DNA from: Pandoraea pneumonica
Lineage (GTDB): Bacteria > Pseudomonadota > Gammaproteobacteria > Burkholderiales > Burkholderiaceae
Assembly: GCF_902459645.1 (NCBI RefSeq)
Contig: NZ_CABPSK010000001.1
Span: 2,032,773-2,096,772 of the forward strand
Direction of reading: 5' to 3'
Length of the DNA: 64,000 nucleotides
Shown here: one piece after another, positions 35,412-47,254 of the stretch
How the letters are laid out: each line of letters starts with the position of its first letter
Position numbering within the stretch: position 1 is the stretch's first letter
Notes under the pieces: generated by a model
Seen by the model: only the letters and a program-made list of their open reading frames with translations
Told to the model about the DNA's origin: nothing
The model's database searches: none
Position numbers and translations under genes: made by a program

Positions 35412-36620
35412 TCAGGCGTGCTGTACGGCGTTGGCGGTCACAGCGGCCTGCGGCATCGGCGGCGGCACGCTCGTATCCAGCGACGTCGCGGCGTCCGCTC
35501 CATTCACCGCATGGGCTGCGTTGGCCGCATGGCCCAGTTCAAGCCCCTGCCCTGTCGACACGTCTGCGCGCAAGCCCGTCTCGGCATCGAACAGATGTTG
35601 CTCGGCAGCGTCCCATTGCAGGCCGATGGCGTCACCCGGCGCGAACGGACGGTGTCCGGGCACGCGCGTCGCGATCTCACCGGCCGCGCCCAACGTGCAG
35701 GCGACCAGCGTATCGGCCCCGAGATATTCGACCGCGCTCACCGTGGCGAGTACCGCGCCCACCGCCGTCGGCGGCACGGCGCAAACATGTTCCGGGCGCA
35801 GACCCAGCAGTGCGCTGTCGCGCATACCGGCCGAGGCGAGCGCCGGGCCGGTTTGTCCGGCGGGGACCAACGCCTCGCCATGACGTACCAGTTGCAGCAG
35901 TTGCATCGGCGGCGTGCCGATAAAGCTCGCGGCAAAGCGAGTGGCAGGCGCGGTATAGAGGGTTTGCGGCGCACCCGCTTGCTCGATGCGGCCGTCGCGC
36001 AGCAGCACGACCTGATCGGCCATGCTCATTGCTTCTGTTTGATCGTGCGTGACGTAGACCAACGTCATGCCGAGTTTCTGTTGCAGCGCGCGAATCTCGC
36101 GGCGCATTTCCTGACGCAGTTGCGCGTCGAGATTCGAGAGCGGCTCGTCCATCAGACACACCGACGTCTCGGCAATCACCGCGCGGCCCAGCGCCACACG
36201 TTGTTGCTGACCACCCGAGAGTTGCGACGGCTTGCGATCGAGATAAGGCGCGAGCCCGAGCAGATCGGCCACACGTGCAAGGCGTTGCGGATAGTCGCGG
36301 GCAGGTTCGCCACGTACGCGCAGGCCGAAGAGCAGGTTCTCGCGCACCGACAGATGCGGGAACAGCGCATACGACTGGAACACCATCGAGAGCTTGCGGC
36401 GTGCGGGCGGCAAGCCCGTCACATCGGTGCCGCCGAGCAAGATGCGCCCGGTGCTCGGTGTCTCGAGTCCGGCGATCATACGCAGCAGCGTCGATTTACC
36501 GCATCCGGACGGGCCGAGCAGCACCACCAGCGAGCCGGCCTCGGCCGAAAAACTCACATCGCGCAGGGCATATGCATCGCCCCACTGCTTACTAACGGAT
36601 TCGATGACGAGCGAAGACAT
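35412..36620 (-). CDS. ugpC: ABC importer ATPase, UgpC/MalK-like
   Basis: A 402-residue ATPase, longer than the about 356 residues of E. coli UgpC owing to a C-terminal Ala-rich tail. Walker A is GPSGCGKS near residue 37, the signature is LSGGQQQRVALGRA, Walker B is VCLMDEPLSNLD and the H-loop is VTHDQTEAM. Residues about 235-360 form the MalK-type regulatory OB domain. The ATG at 36618-36620 fits the family start; upstream in-frame codons do not. It is the first gene of the operon, with a Pho-box candidate 68 bp upstream, unlike the E. coli order ugpBAECQ. No ugpQ phosphodiesterase follows. Confidence 0.9.
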   Translation of the reverse strand: MSSLVIESVSKQWGDAYALRDVSFSAEAGSLVVLLGPSGCGKSTLLRMIAGLETPSTGRILLGGTDVTGLPPARRKLSMVFQSYALFPHLSVRENLLFGLRVRGEPARDYPQRLARVADLLGLAPYLDRKPSQLSGGQQQRVALGRAVIAETSVCLMDEPLSNLDAQLRQEMRREIRALQQKLGMTLVYVTHDQTEAMSMADQVVLLRDGRIEQAGAPQTLYTAPATRFAASFIGTPPMQLLQLVRHGEALVPAGQTGPALASAGMRDSALLGLRPEHVCAVPPTAVGAVLATVSAVEYLGADTLVACTLGAAGEIATRVPGHRPFAPGDAIGLQWDAAEQHLFDAETGLRADVSTGQGLELGHAANAAHAVNGADAATSLDTSVPPPMPQAAVTANAVQHA

Positions 36621-36687
36621 GGCCAGATATGCCGCAGCCCAAACGGGCGCCGGGGAATCGTAAAACCCCGACCATAACCGGCCATCG

Positions 36688-36705
36688 ATGGCAGTTTGAT
36701 GACAT
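36688..36705 (-). promoter_or_regulatory. Candidate Pho box upstream of ugpC
   Basis: Reading the minus strand: ATGTCAT-CAAA-CTGCCAT, two 7-mers with the 4-base A-rich spacer expected for PhoB. It differs from CTGTCAT-AWAW-CTGTCAT at positions 1, 8 and 15. It ends 67 bases before the ugpC ATG. Confidence 0.55.
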
Positions 36706-36748
36706 GTCACAACCCTAGTATTGCGAAGGATTAGACGCGCCGAGATAT

Positions 36749-36780
36749 CAGGGAACCGGTCAGGTGACCGGATACCCTGT
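36749..36780 (-). terminator. Hairpin after the alpha/beta hydrolase gene
   Basis: Outer CAGGG/CCCTG and inner CCGGTCA/TGACCGG pair to a long hairpin 28 bases past the hydrolase stop. No clear T-run follows, so a terminator is probable only. Confidence 0.5.
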
Positions 36781-36807
36781 CATAAACAATGGGAAGAAAG
36801 GGGCGTG

Positions 36808-37677
36808 CTAAGCGGCCGCTTGACGGCGCTTTGCGCGCAGCAGCGCCTTGGAGATGATGCGCGTCTCGGACGACGCCGCACCGGTGCGACGTGCGACGGC
36901 TTCGCGGAAGAAGCGGCGCGTCTCGTCGGCGACGGTCTCGCGCTCGTTGTCCATCGTGAGGATGTGATAGCTCTCGCCGAGCAGGCACTTCTGTTTCACT
37001 TCGGACGACACACCGTTGTAGACGATGCGCGCGTTGTGCGGGCTCGACGTATCGTCGTCGACGGCGTGAATGATCAGGCAGTCGGCTGTCACGCGATCGA
37101 GCCGCTCACGCACATGCGCCGCGAGACGACGCGCGTGATACAGGTGCGCGAGCGGCAACGAGGCCGCGCCAATTTCCGACGCGTCGTGCTGCGACATCGA
37201 CTTGGCCACGCGCGCCCGCAGCGCTTCGTTCTTCAGCCCGTACGGGGCCTTCTCGTGATAGCGATAGCGATTGCGAAACGGCGTATGGAAGACCAGATCG
37301 ATGAGCGGGTAGTACCAAGGAATCGTCCAGCCGTCGTACACCAGCGTCACGGCCAGCAACGACAACGCCGTCACATCCGGTTCTTCCTGCGCCACAGCGA
37401 GGCTCAGCGTGGCACCGATGCACAGCCCGCACAGCGACACGGTCTCGTGCGTCTCGCGCAATTCGCGATACTTGGCCCGTGCAGCGGCCACCCACGAGCG
37501 CCAGTCGCTGCACGGCGCGCCGAGTCCGTATCCCTCGATATGCGGCACCGAGACGGTATAGCCCTCGCGGTGCAACGCCCGCGCGACGGGTCGCATTTCG
37601 AGCGGCGTGCTCGACAAGCCCGGCAACAGCAACACTGCGTGTTCGCCGCCTTTGTAGAAGATATTTTCTTGAAACAT
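36808..37677 (-). CDS. Alpha/beta hydrolase with Cys at the nucleophile elbow
   Basis: A 289-residue cytoplasmic hydrolase related to carboxylesterases and monoacylglycerol lipases: VLLLPGLSSTPLEMRPVARAL (oxyanion region), DWRSWVAAARAKYREL, and later HAVDDDTSSPHNA (acid) and GESYHILTMDNE (His). The nucleophile elbow reads GLCIGA, so Cys86 stands where most family members have Ser. Dienelactone hydrolase is a known case of a Cys nucleophile in this fold. The substrate is unknown. Its start lies three bases after the stop of the DUF4118-PAS gene, so the two are surely cotranscribed. The C-terminus (ISKALLRAKRRQAAA) is basic. Confidence 0.85.
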   Translation of the reverse strand: MFQENIFYKGGEHAVLLLPGLSSTPLEMRPVARALHREGYTVSVPHIEGYGLGAPCSDWRSWVAAARAKYRELRETHETVSLCGLCIGATLSLAVAQEEPDVTALSLLAVTLVYDGWTIPWYYPLIDLVFHTPFRNRYRYHEKAPYGLKNEALRARVAKSMSQHDASEIGAASLPLAHLYHARRLAAHVRERLDRVTADCLIIHAVDDDTSSPHNARIVYNGVSSEVKQKCLLGESYHILTMDNERETVADETRRFFREAVARRTGAASSETRIISKALLRAKRRQAAA

Positions 37678-37679
37678 GG

Positions 37680-38561
37680 TCAGACTCCGCCCGAGACGAC
37701 CGGCGTCTCGATGACTTCGCGTGCGTTAGCGGCGGGTGTGAGCGTATGCAACGGGGTGACCGGACGCACGGCCGGCCCCGAATGCAGACGCAGGATGACG
37801 TAGGTGCCGAGGTGCGCCTGGAAATACTGCAACTCGCAGGCGAACATTTCGTAGCCGCCATCGCGGCTCAGCATGCGCAGATTGTGTGCGCCGTGTTGCG
37901 GGCGTGGCGCTTCGGGATTGAAGAGCCCCGCCAAACGCTGCGCGTCTTCCGGATGCAGCAAGGCGCGCAGACCGTCGCGCTTCACGATTTCGGGCGTGAC
38001 GCCCGTTGCCCGGCGGAAATGCTCGTCGATGAATTCGTAATGCGTGGTCGGGTTCGCCAGATAAAAGATCGTATCGAGATGCTTGGTCAGATACGTCATC
38101 AGCGCGTTGCCCAACTGCACCGAGTCGGACAGCACCATGCGCTCGTTCTCGGCACGCAGCAGCATTTCGTAGCGCGTCTGGGCGACTTCGGCAATGAGTT
38201 CGGCGCGGTATTGCGCGCGGCGCAGACGCTCGATGAGCACGACGGCCAGCGGCGTGACCGTGAGAAAGCCGGTGACGATCATCACGTCACGGCGATCGAC
38301 CATCGCGATATCGCGAAACGGCGGCACGAAGAAGAAATCGAAGATCGGGATGCTGATGACCATCGCCATGAGCGCCGGGCCCAGGCCCCACACGAATTCG
38401 ACGATGATGACCGCACAAGCGAAGAAGATACCCGGCATCGAGTGATCGAGCACCGGGTGCAGCAGGCTGCGAAAGAGAAACGCAGCAAATACCACCATCA
38501 ATGCCCCGACATAGCGCTTGGCGCCGGGCTCCGCCCAACGTCGGGCGTTTCTGATATCCAT
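37680..38561 (-). CDS. DUF4118-type membrane protein with PAS domain
   Basis: A 293-residue protein. Residues about 18-115 contain four hydrophobic segments like the KdpD/DUF4118 membrane module (RYVGALMVVFAAFLFRSLLHP; FFACAVIIVEFVWGLGPAL; SIPIFDFFFVPPF). A short coiled segment (about 120-155) is followed by a PAS-like domain (about 160-270, TTHYEFIDEHFRRATGVTPE and GLRALLHPEDAQRLAGLF). No kinase or cyclase domain follows, so it is a sensor without an output domain. The ATG at 38559-38561 follows GGGGAA; the frame upstream is not protein-like. It is coupled to the hydrolase gene. Confidence 0.82.
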   Translation of the reverse strand: MDIRNARRWAEPGAKRYVGALMVVFAAFLFRSLLHPVLDHSMPGIFFACAVIIVEFVWGLGPALMAMVISIPIFDFFFVPPFRDIAMVDRRDVMIVTGFLTVTPLAVVLIERLRRAQYRAELIAEVAQTRYEMLLRAENERMVLSDSVQLGNALMTYLTKHLDTIFYLANPTTHYEFIDEHFRRATGVTPEIVKRDGLRALLHPEDAQRLAGLFNPEAPRPQHGAHNLRMLSRDGGYEMFACELQYFQAHLGTYVILRLHSGPAVRPVTPLHTLTPAANAREVIETPVVSGGV

Positions 38562-38732
38562 GATTCCCCGTCGGTCATGGCCGACGCTCAACAATCCACA
38601 GGTGTAACGCGGCGGGCTCACCTGTTACAAAATATTACGGATTATCGCACGTCACCCAAAACGCGTCGGCTGTCCCAAACCCTAAGTCAGTCGCTTCTTA
38701 ACAACAGTGGGGCGCCCCCGATGGCAGGTGCG

Positions 38733-39551
38733 CTACCGCAGCATCGACGACATCGCGGACAGGCAATTGAGCATGCGCACGGCGGCTTCGACGGTGGGGG
38801 CCGTAAATTGCAGCGTCACCCCGTCAACCCGCTCCAGCGTAGGCCATTGGCAGAACAGGTCGGCCAGCGCCGTGGTTTGCGCTTGCACGCGCACTTCCAC
38901 CGGCACTTCGACCTGGTACGGATGCCATTTGCGCGGGTCGGCCAGCGCCTCTTTGGCCGCCTGCCGGATCAGGTCGCACGACTCGCGCGGGTTGAGGGTC
39001 ATACCGCTGCCCTGCCCCCATGCGGCCTTGGTCTGCACGAAGCGCACGTGCGGGAAGATCAGTTGCGTCTCGTCGCAGAACACATCGTCGCCGCTGGCCA
39101 TCACCACCGGCACGCCGCGCTCGCCCGCCAGTGCCCCGTACAGCCGGGCCTCGCTCGCTTCCTCGCCTGCCAGCCAGACGCGGGCGAACGCAAAGCTGTT
39201 GATCGTGTGCGCGAGAATGCCCGCGCTCTGGGCTTTGCCGTGATAGCCGACCATGAAAATGGCGTCGCAGCCCGCTTCCACCCCCGCCACCATGCCCAGA
39301 TAACGCGGCTTACCGAGCACCAGACGGGCGCGCGGGTCGAGTTCGTCTGGCAGCAGATTTCGAAACCCGCCATGCGAGTCGTTGACCATCACTTCGGTCG
39401 CGCCGCCTTCGAACGCCCCCAGGACGGCGGCATTCGCCTCTTGGGTCATCCAACGGCGCGCACGCTCGTACTCGCCATTCCCGGCGCGGGTCTGTTCGGG
39501 ATGGAAGACGCCGGCGACGCCCTCGATATCGGTGGAAATGAGGATTCGCAT
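38733..39551 (-). CDS. M55-family D-aminopeptidase (DppA-like)
   Basis: A 272-residue zinc peptidase. Metal ligands are Asp8 and Glu10 (STDIEGVAG), His60 (NDSHGG) and His104 (GYHGKA), and the catalytic His is His115 (ILAHTINS), the same number as in Bacillus DppA. The family removes N-terminal D-amino acids from peptides such as D-Ala-D-Ala and D-Ala-Gly-Gly. It is the last gene of the peptide operon, 72 bases after the P1 peptidase. Together they suggest use of D-amino-acid peptides from cell wall turnover. Confidence 0.92.
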   Translation of the reverse strand: MRILISTDIEGVAGVFHPEQTRAGNGEYERARRWMTQEANAAVLGAFEGGATEVMVNDSHGGFRNLLPDELDPRARLVLGKPRYLGMVAGVEAGCDAIFMVGYHGKAQSAGILAHTINSFAFARVWLAGEEASEARLYGALAGERGVPVVMASGDDVFCDETQLIFPHVRFVQTKAAWGQGSGMTLNPRESCDLIRQAAKEALADPRKWHPYQVEVPVEVRVQAQTTALADLFCQWPTLERVDGVTLQFTAPTVEAAVRMLNCLSAMSSMLR

Positions 39552-39623
39552 GATGTCAGAAAGGTTGATTTCGCGAGCCGTGGCTAATTGAGGCTTCGGG
39601 CAGCGGTAGACAGAAGCCGCGCC

Positions 39624-40745
39624 TCAGAGCGCCGCCCAGTCGGGCAGCACGTCAGCGAGGGCGCGACGCACGTGGCCGTTGCGCCCAAGCACCGATTCCG
39701 CAGCAAAGAGCGCATGCAGGATGGCCTGCTCGGTGGCGTCGGCTGTCGCTTGAAAAATGGGATCGAGTAAATGGTCGGGCACCAACGCTGCGGGCGCGAC
39801 CCGCCCAAGCGCGTCGTGCGCCACGGTGTACCCGGTGGTAAAGGCCAGTGCGACATCGCCGCTGCCGTGCCCGTAGACGGACCCGGTACGCGCCAGTCCG
39901 GCGCCCGTGCGCGTCGCGACGCGGCGCAACTGGCGCGCGTCGAGCGGCGCATCGGTGGCGACCAGCATGATGATCGAGCCGCGCTCGGGAGCCACGCTCT
40001 GCTCCGGCTGCGCCAGACGTTCGTCTAGTACCGCGCCGACGTGGCGCCCGGCAATGGTCAACTGCGACGGGCGGCCGAAGTTGGACAGCACCATCACGCC
40101 GACGGTAAAGGTGGCACCGGCCGTCTCGACAACGCGCGACGCCGAGCCGATCCCGCCCTTCAGGCCGAAGCTCGACATGCCGCGCCCGGCGCCGACCGCC
40201 CCTTGTGCGAACTCGGCCGAGGCACTGGCCAGCGCCTGCGCATAGTGGTCTTCGGTCACCGCGAACGCCTGCATATCGTTCAGATAGCCGTCGTTGCACT
40301 CGAACACCGCCGGATTGAGCGACGGCGCGCCGCGCCCGATCGTCGGGTTCGCCTCGATGGCAGCACGTAACTGCCCGAGGACGACGTGGCTCACGGAAAA
40401 GGTGTTGGTCAGGGCAATGGGGGCTTCGATCACCCCCAGTTCGTCGATCTGCATCAGACCGACGCTCTTGCCGAAGCCGTTGATGACGGCCGCCGCGGCG
40501 GGAATCTTGGCGCGGAACGGGTCCCACGCGATGTCGGGCGCAGCACCGGGGGCGACGCCTGCGATCCCCTCGGCGGGCGTCGGGCAGACCACCGTCACAC
40601 CGGTCTGAATCGCGCCCTCGGCGAGCGTGGCATGCCCGACGAACACGCCGGGCACATCGGTAATCGCATCGCGCGGGCCGGCCGGCAGAAGCCCGACGTA
40701 CGGCGCGCCGAACGAGGTTTCGCGCGAGTCTGGCGTCTGCGTCAT
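39624..40745 (-). CDS. P1-family aminopeptidase (DmpA-like)
   Basis: A 373-residue N-terminal-nucleophile peptidase. DmpA-type enzymes cut themselves in two before a Ser that becomes the nucleophile; the matching site is Gly256-Ser257 in PERGSIIMLVATDAPLDA. GSVYGHGSGDVALAFTTGY and NAVFECNDGYLND-like parts of the family are also present. Known members release N-terminal L- or D-residues or beta-amino acids. The gene starts 19 bases after the gsiD-like stop on the same strand and belongs to the peptide importer operon. Confidence 0.92.
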   Translation of the reverse strand: MTQTPDSRETSFGAPYVGLLPAGPRDAITDVPGVFVGHATLAEGAIQTGVTVVCPTPAEGIAGVAPGAAPDIAWDPFRAKIPAAAAVINGFGKSVGLMQIDELGVIEAPIALTNTFSVSHVVLGQLRAAIEANPTIGRGAPSLNPAVFECNDGYLNDMQAFAVTEDHYAQALASASAEFAQGAVGAGRGMSSFGLKGGIGSASRVVETAGATFTVGVMVLSNFGRPSQLTIAGRHVGAVLDERLAQPEQSVAPERGSIIMLVATDAPLDARQLRRVATRTGAGLARTGSVYGHGSGDVALAFTTGYTVAHDALGRVAPAALVPDHLLDPIFQATADATEQAILHALFAAESVLGRNGHVRRALADVLPDWAAL

Positions 40746-40764
40746 GACAAGCCCTGTCGAATGC

Positions 40765-41670
40765 TCAGTGTCGGTCGAGTTTCGGGTCGAGCGCGTCGCG
40801 CAGGCCGTCGCCGAGCAGGTTGAACGCGAGCACGGTCAAGAAGATGGCCAAGCTCGGGAAGATTGCGATGTGCGGTGCGTTGACCATGTCGGCACGCGCC
40901 TCGTTGAGCATGGCGCCCCACTCCGGCGTAGGCGGCTGTGCGCCCAAACCGAGGAACGACAGACTCGCAGCGGTGATGATCGACGTGCCGATACGCATCG
41001 AGAAGTACACCACAATCGACGACACCGTGCCCGGCAGAATGTGCCGCATGATGATCGTCCAGTCCGACGCGCCGATCGAGCGTGCCGCTTCGATGTACGT
41101 CATGTGCTTGAGCACGAGCGTGTTGCCGCGCACGAGCCGCGCGAATGCCGGAATCGAGAAGATGGCCACGGCGACAATCACGTTGACCATGCCGTTACCC
41201 AGCACCGCCACCACGCCGATGGCCAGCAAGATGCCCGGGAATGCGAACAGCACGTCGGAGATACGCATCACGATGCGGTCCCACCAGCCTTCGTAATACC
41301 CGGCAAGCAGCCCAAGCACCGTGCCGATGATCGCCCCGATGGCCACCGAGCCGAAGCCCGCCGCCAGCGAGATGCGTGTGCCGACCAGTACGCGGCTGAA
41401 GATGTCGCGGCCCAGCGAATCGACGCCGAACCAGTGTTTCGACGACGGGCCGGCGTTCAGCGCGTCGTAATCGAAGAAGTTCTCCGGATCGAACGGCACC
41501 AGGTGCGGCGCGAGAATCGCGATGATGACGAGCAGCAGCACGAAACCACCGGCGACGAGCGCGATGTGCTGCTTCTTGAACTTGCGCCAGAACTCGCGCC
41601 ACGGAGTGCGCACGCGATTGGCGTTGGCCGCAGCGGCCGGGGTTGCAGTCGTAGGTTGACCCGCGTTCAT
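40765..41670 (-). CDS. gsiD: Oligopeptide/glutathione ABC permease, GsiD/DppC-like
   Basis: A 301-residue permease of the DppC/OppC branch. An N-terminal cytoplasmic segment ([20 protein letters not shown]) leads into five further membrane segments, and the EAA-type loop is [45 protein letters not shown] near residue 250 is typical of this branch. It starts ten bases after gsiC. Substrate could be glutathione, dipeptides or D-amino-acid peptides. Confidence 0.9.
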   Translation of the reverse strand: MNAGQPTTATPAAAANANRVRTPWREFWRKFKKQHIALVAGGFVLLLVIIAILAPHLVPFDPENFFDYDALNAGPSSKHWFGVDSLGRDIFSRVLVGTRISLAAGFGSVAIGAIIGTVLGLLAGYYEGWWDRIVMRISDVLFAFPGILLAIGVVAVLGNGMVNVIVAVAIFSIPAFARLVRGNTLVLKHMTYIEAARSIGASDWTIIMRHILPGTVSSIVVYFSMRIGTSIITAASLSFLGLGAQPPTPEWGAMLNEARADMVNAPHIAIFPSLAIFLTVLAFNLLGDGLRDALDPKLDRH

Positions 41671-41680
41671 TGTGCGTGCC

Positions 41681-42601
41681 TCACTTGTAGCGAATGGTCG
41701 GGTTGATGACGGCGTACAGCACGTCGACCACGAGGTTGATCAGAATGAACTCGAGCGAGAACAGCAGCACCAGCGCCTGAATCACGGGGTAGTCCCGCAT
41801 CTCGACCGAATCGACCAGCAGGCGCCCAAGGCCCGGCCAGTTGAATACCACCTCGACGACGATCGAGCCGCCGAGCAGAAAACCGAATTGCAGCCCCATC
41901 ATCGTGACGACGGGAATCATGGCGTTACGCAGCGCATGCTTGAACACCACGCGCATTTCGTTCAGGCCCTTCGCGCGCGCCGTGCGCACGAAGTCTTCAT
42001 GCAGCACTTCGACGAATGCCGAACGGGTAAAGCGCGCCATCACGGCGGCCACGGCCGCGCCCAGCGTGATCGAGGGCAGGATGTAGCTCTTCCACGAATC
42101 GGCGCCCATGGTGGGCAGCCAGCCGAGTTGCACCGAGAACACTTGCATGAGCAGCATGCCCATGGCGAACGCCGGGAACGAGATGCCCGAGACCGCCAGC
42201 GTCATGCCCAGCCGGTCGGGCCAGCGATTGCGCCATACCGCCGACGCCACGCCAATGCCCATGCCGATCACCACCGACCAGATCATGCTGATCAGCGTGA
42301 GCCACAGCGTGGGCATGAAGCGACTGCCGATCTCTTCCGATACCGGTTGCTTGCTGCGCATCGACACGCCGAAATCGCCCCGCACGGCGTGCGAGATGAA
42401 GTGAGTGAATTGATACAGCAGCGGCTTGTCGAGGCCGAGATCCTGACGCACCAGCGCCACGGTCGCCTCGTCTGCCTGTGGACCGGCCGCCAGACGCGCC
42501 GGATCGCCCGGCAACATATGCACGAAGCCGAACACCAGCACCGCCACGATCAGTAGCGTGGGGATCAGGCCGAGCAGGCGTTTGAAAAAGTAATTGAGCA
42601 T
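41681..42601 (-). CDS. gsiC: Oligopeptide/glutathione ABC permease, GsiC/DppB-like
   Basis: A 306-residue permease of the DppB/OppB branch. [19 protein letters not shown] at the N-terminus, [16 protein letters not shown] after the first segment and the loop [33 protein letters not shown] are family signatures. The ATG at 42599-42601 is the family start; the 41 upstream in-frame codons have no counterpart. It pairs with GsiD. Confidence 0.9.
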   Translation of the reverse strand: MLNYFFKRLLGLIPTLLIVAVLVFGFVHMLPGDPARLAAGPQADEATVALVRQDLGLDKPLLYQFTHFISHAVRGDFGVSMRSKQPVSEEIGSRFMPTLWLTLISMIWSVVIGMGIGVASAVWRNRWPDRLGMTLAVSGISFPAFAMGMLLMQVFSVQLGWLPTMGADSWKSYILPSITLGAAVAAVMARFTRSAFVEVLHEDFVRTARAKGLNEMRVVFKHALRNAMIPVVTMMGLQFGFLLGGSIVVEVVFNWPGLGRLLVDSVEMRDYPVIQALVLLFSLEFILINLVVDVLYAVINPTIRYK

Positions 42602-42739
42602 CGCAGTCTTGCCGAACGTCTTACCAAACCATGTCTGTCTCGCGGCTCTCGGTGGGCTTGCGCGCACCGGTTCGCCGGTTATGCCGCGCCGCCGCGACAT
42701 GCGCGGCGGCGCGGGGTACTTCAAACCTGCAAGGCAGGC

Positions 42740-44299
42740 TTACTTCATCGAGATATCGGTGAAGTTGAACGAGCCGTCGGGCATGGTGTACACACCGCTC
42801 AGGTTCTTGTTACGTGAGTACAGCAGCTTTTCCGTCACGAGGAACGCCCACGGCGCATCGTTCCAGATCTTCTGTTGTGCATCGGTGTACAGCTTGGCCT
42901 TCTCGGCGCGGTCCGTCGTGAGCAGCGCCTTGTTGAAGTCGGCATCCACCGCATCGTTCTTGTAGTACGCCGTGTTGAACAGCTTCGGCGGGAACGATTC
43001 CGAGGACAGCAGCGGACGCAGCGCCCAGTCGGCTTCACCCGTCGACGACGACCAGCCCACGTAGTACATACGCACCGGGGCCTTGTCGGCGTCCGGGGCC
43101 GACTCGACCAGCTCGACACGCTGACCGGCTTCGAGCGCGCGCACTTGCGCCTTGATGCCGACCTGCGCCAATTGCTGCTGCACGAACTGGATCACCTTCT
43201 GCGCGGTGGTGAACGTGTACGCCGACCACAGGGTGGTCTCGAAACCGTTCGGGTAACCGGCTTCCTTGAGCAGTTCCTTCGCCTTGGCCGGGTTGTACGG
43301 CCACGGGCCGGTCTTCGTCGCGTAGTCCACGCCTTGCGGCACCACACCTTCTGCCGGCGTGGCGTAGCCCGAGAAGGCCACCTTCACCAGTGCTTCTTTG
43401 TTGATGGCGTAGTTGATGGCCTGACGCACACGCACGTCGTCGAACGGCTTTTGCTTCGTGTTGAAGCTCACGTAGCGCTGAATGATCGACGGGCCGGCGA
43501 TCACGTCGACCTTGCCGCTTGCCTTCAGGCCGTCAGCCTGTTCGTAGGGCACCGGGAAAGCAAAGCCAGCTTCGCCGGTCTGCATCACGGCAGCGCGCGT
43601 GTTGTTGTCGACCACCGGCTTGAAGGTGATCGTGTCGACCTTCGGATAGCCCTTCTTCCAGTAGCCGTCGAACTTCTTCACCTTCACGTAATCGGTGCGG
43701 TTCCATTCGACGAACTCGAACGGGCCGGTGCCGACCGGGTGCGAGGCGATGTCCTTGCCGTACTTCTTGAGCGCTTCGGGCGAGATGATCACGGCCGACG
43801 GGTGAGCCAGCGTGTTGATGAACGGCGAGAACGGCTCTTTGAGCGTGAACTTCACCGTATGGGCATCGACCGCTTCCGTCTTGGCGATTTCCTTGTACAG
43901 GTTGTAGCGCTTGAGCTTGTTGTCCGGGTTCGTCACGCGGTCGAAGTTCGCCTTCACAGCGGCGGCATCGAAGGTCGTGCCGTCTTGGAACTTCACGCCC
44001 GACTTGAGCTTGATCGTGTAGACGAGGCCATCGGGCGAGACCGTGTAGCTATCGGCCAGCACGTTGATGAGCTTCATGTCCTTATCGAAGCCGAACATGC
44101 CTTCGTAGAACGACTTGGCGACGGCCTGCGACAGCGTGTCGTTGGCGTCGTAAGGATCCATCGTCGTGAAGGTCGATTGCACGGCCATCACGACATCCTT
44201 GGCGGCAAACGCCGGAGCTGCGCCGAGTACGGCGGACGCCACGGCGACGGACGCGAGCGCGGTTTTCCAACGAGCGCCCAGCAAAGCGGTTTTCGACAT
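42740..44299 (-). CDS. gsiB: Peptide/glutathione-binding periplasmic protein, GsiB-like
   Basis: A 519-residue family-5 solute-binding protein. A signal peptide ([21 protein letters not shown]) is followed by [39 protein letters not shown], which closely resembles E. coli GsiB, and by [27 protein letters not shown]. It would hand substrate to GsiCD. AAGGAGAAAG precedes the ATG. The glutathione assignment is by resemblance; the surrounding peptidases make other small peptides, including isoaspartyl or D-residue peptides, just as likely. Confidence 0.9.
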   Translation of the reverse strand: MSKTALLGARWKTALASVAVASAVLGAAPAFAAKDVVMAVQSTFTTMDPYDANDTLSQAVAKSFYEGMFGFDKDMKLINVLADSYTVSPDGLVYTIKLKSGVKFQDGTTFDAAAVKANFDRVTNPDNKLKRYNLYKEIAKTEAVDAHTVKFTLKEPFSPFINTLAHPSAVIISPEALKKYGKDIASHPVGTGPFEFVEWNRTDYVKVKKFDGYWKKGYPKVDTITFKPVVDNNTRAAVMQTGEAGFAFPVPYEQADGLKASGKVDVIAGPSIIQRYVSFNTKQKPFDDVRVRQAINYAINKEALVKVAFSGYATPAEGVVPQGVDYATKTGPWPYNPAKAKELLKEAGYPNGFETTLWSAYTFTTAQKVIQFVQQQLAQVGIKAQVRALEAGQRVELVESAPDADKAPVRMYYVGWSSSTGEADWALRPLLSSESFPPKLFNTAYYKNDAVDADFNKALLTTDRAEKAKLYTDAQQKIWNDAPWAFLVTEKLLYSRNKNLSGVYTMPDGSFNFTDISMK

Positions 44300-44321
44300 C
44301 TGGCTTTCTCCTTCTGGTTAA

Positions 44322-46208
<1,887 letters not shown>

Positions 46209-46273
46209 GCCTGTCCTCGCTAATCTACGCTTGCTAATACGGTACTGAAGGTGAATCGATAGGGAATCGGGGA

Positions 46274-47254
46274 TTACTCGTGGATCGCCGTCACGGGCGT
46301 CTCGCCCACGCGAGCGACGCCGCGATACATGCCTTCGGTGTTGAACGGCAACGCCACGTTGCCCTGTGCATCGACGGCGATCAGACCGCCGCGCCCTTGC
46401 ACGCGCGGCAAGCGCTCGTGAATGACGCGCTCGGCGGCGTCGGCAAGCGACAGCCCGGCGTAGGCCATCAATGCGCCCACTTCATAGCAAGCCACGGCGC
46501 GGATAAACGCTTCGCCCGTACCCGTTGCCGACACGGCCGCGGTGGCGTCGTTGGCATAGCAGCCCGCGCCGATGAGCGGCGAATCGCCGACGCGGCCCAC
46601 GGCCTTGTTGGTCATGCCACCGGTCGATGTCGCGGCGGCCACGTGGCCGTGGATGTCGCAAGCGACAGCGCCGACCGTGCCGAATTTGGTATCGGGGTCG
46701 ATGGGTTCATTTGAACCGCCCGAGGCATCGTTGCGCTTGAGCGGCATGTCGTGATCGAGTGCCACGGCGGCGTCGGCAAGTGCGCGTTGCCATTGGGCGT
46801 AACGCGCGTCGGTATGGAAGTACGCCGGTTCGACCAACTCTGCGCCATGTTCAGCGACAAACGCTTCAGCACCCTCGCCCACCAGCAACACGTGCGGGCT
46901 ATGTTCCAGCACCGAACGGGCCGCGAGGATCGGGTTGCGCACACGGTGCACGCAGGCGATGGCGCCCGCGTCGAGCGTTGTGCCGTCCATGATCGCGGCA
47001 TCGAGTTCGTGGGTGCCTTCATGCGTGAATACAGCCCCGCGTCCAGCATTGAAGCGCGGGCAATCTTCCAGTTTGCGCACCGCTTCCGTCACGGCGTCGA
47101 GTGCCGAGCCGCCAGCCGCGAGTACGGCCTGCCCGGCGCGCAGCACGTCGGCAAGCGCTTCGTGATAGGCCTTGAGTTCTTCGGGCGACGTGTCGCGGCT
47201 AATGGTGCCTGCACCGCCGTGAATGGCGATGACTGCGCGTTGTGGGGTGCTCAT
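46274..47254 (-). CDS. iaaA: Isoaspartyl peptidase / L-asparaginase (plant type)
   Basis: A 326-residue N-terminal-nucleophile hydrolase. It starts [15 protein letters not shown] and cleaves itself before Thr193 ([11 protein letters not shown]), which becomes the nucleophile; [15 protein letters not shown] and [11 protein letters not shown] complete the active site. It hydrolyses beta-aspartyl dipeptides and asparagine. The ATG at 47252-47254 overlaps the rpiR stop (ATGA). Its place directly before the gsi genes matches the E. coli iaaA-gsiABCD operon, whereas the trailing D-aminopeptidases are extra. Confidence 0.95.
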   Translation of the reverse strand: MSTPQRAVIAIHGGAGTISRDTSPEELKAYHEALADVLRAGQAVLAAGGSALDAVTEAVRKLEDCPRFNAGRGAVFTHEGTHELDAAIMDGTTLDAGAIACVHRVRNPILAARSVLEHSPHVLLVGEGAEAFVAEHGAELVEPAYFHTDARYAQWQRALADAAVALDHDMPLKRNDASGGSNEPIDPDTKFGTVGAVACDIHGHVAAATSTGGMTNKAVGRVGDSPLIGAGCYANDATAAVSATGTGEAFIRAVACYEVGALMAYAGLSLADAAERVIHERLPRVQGRGGLIAVDAQGNVALPFNTEGMYRGVARVGETPVTAIHE

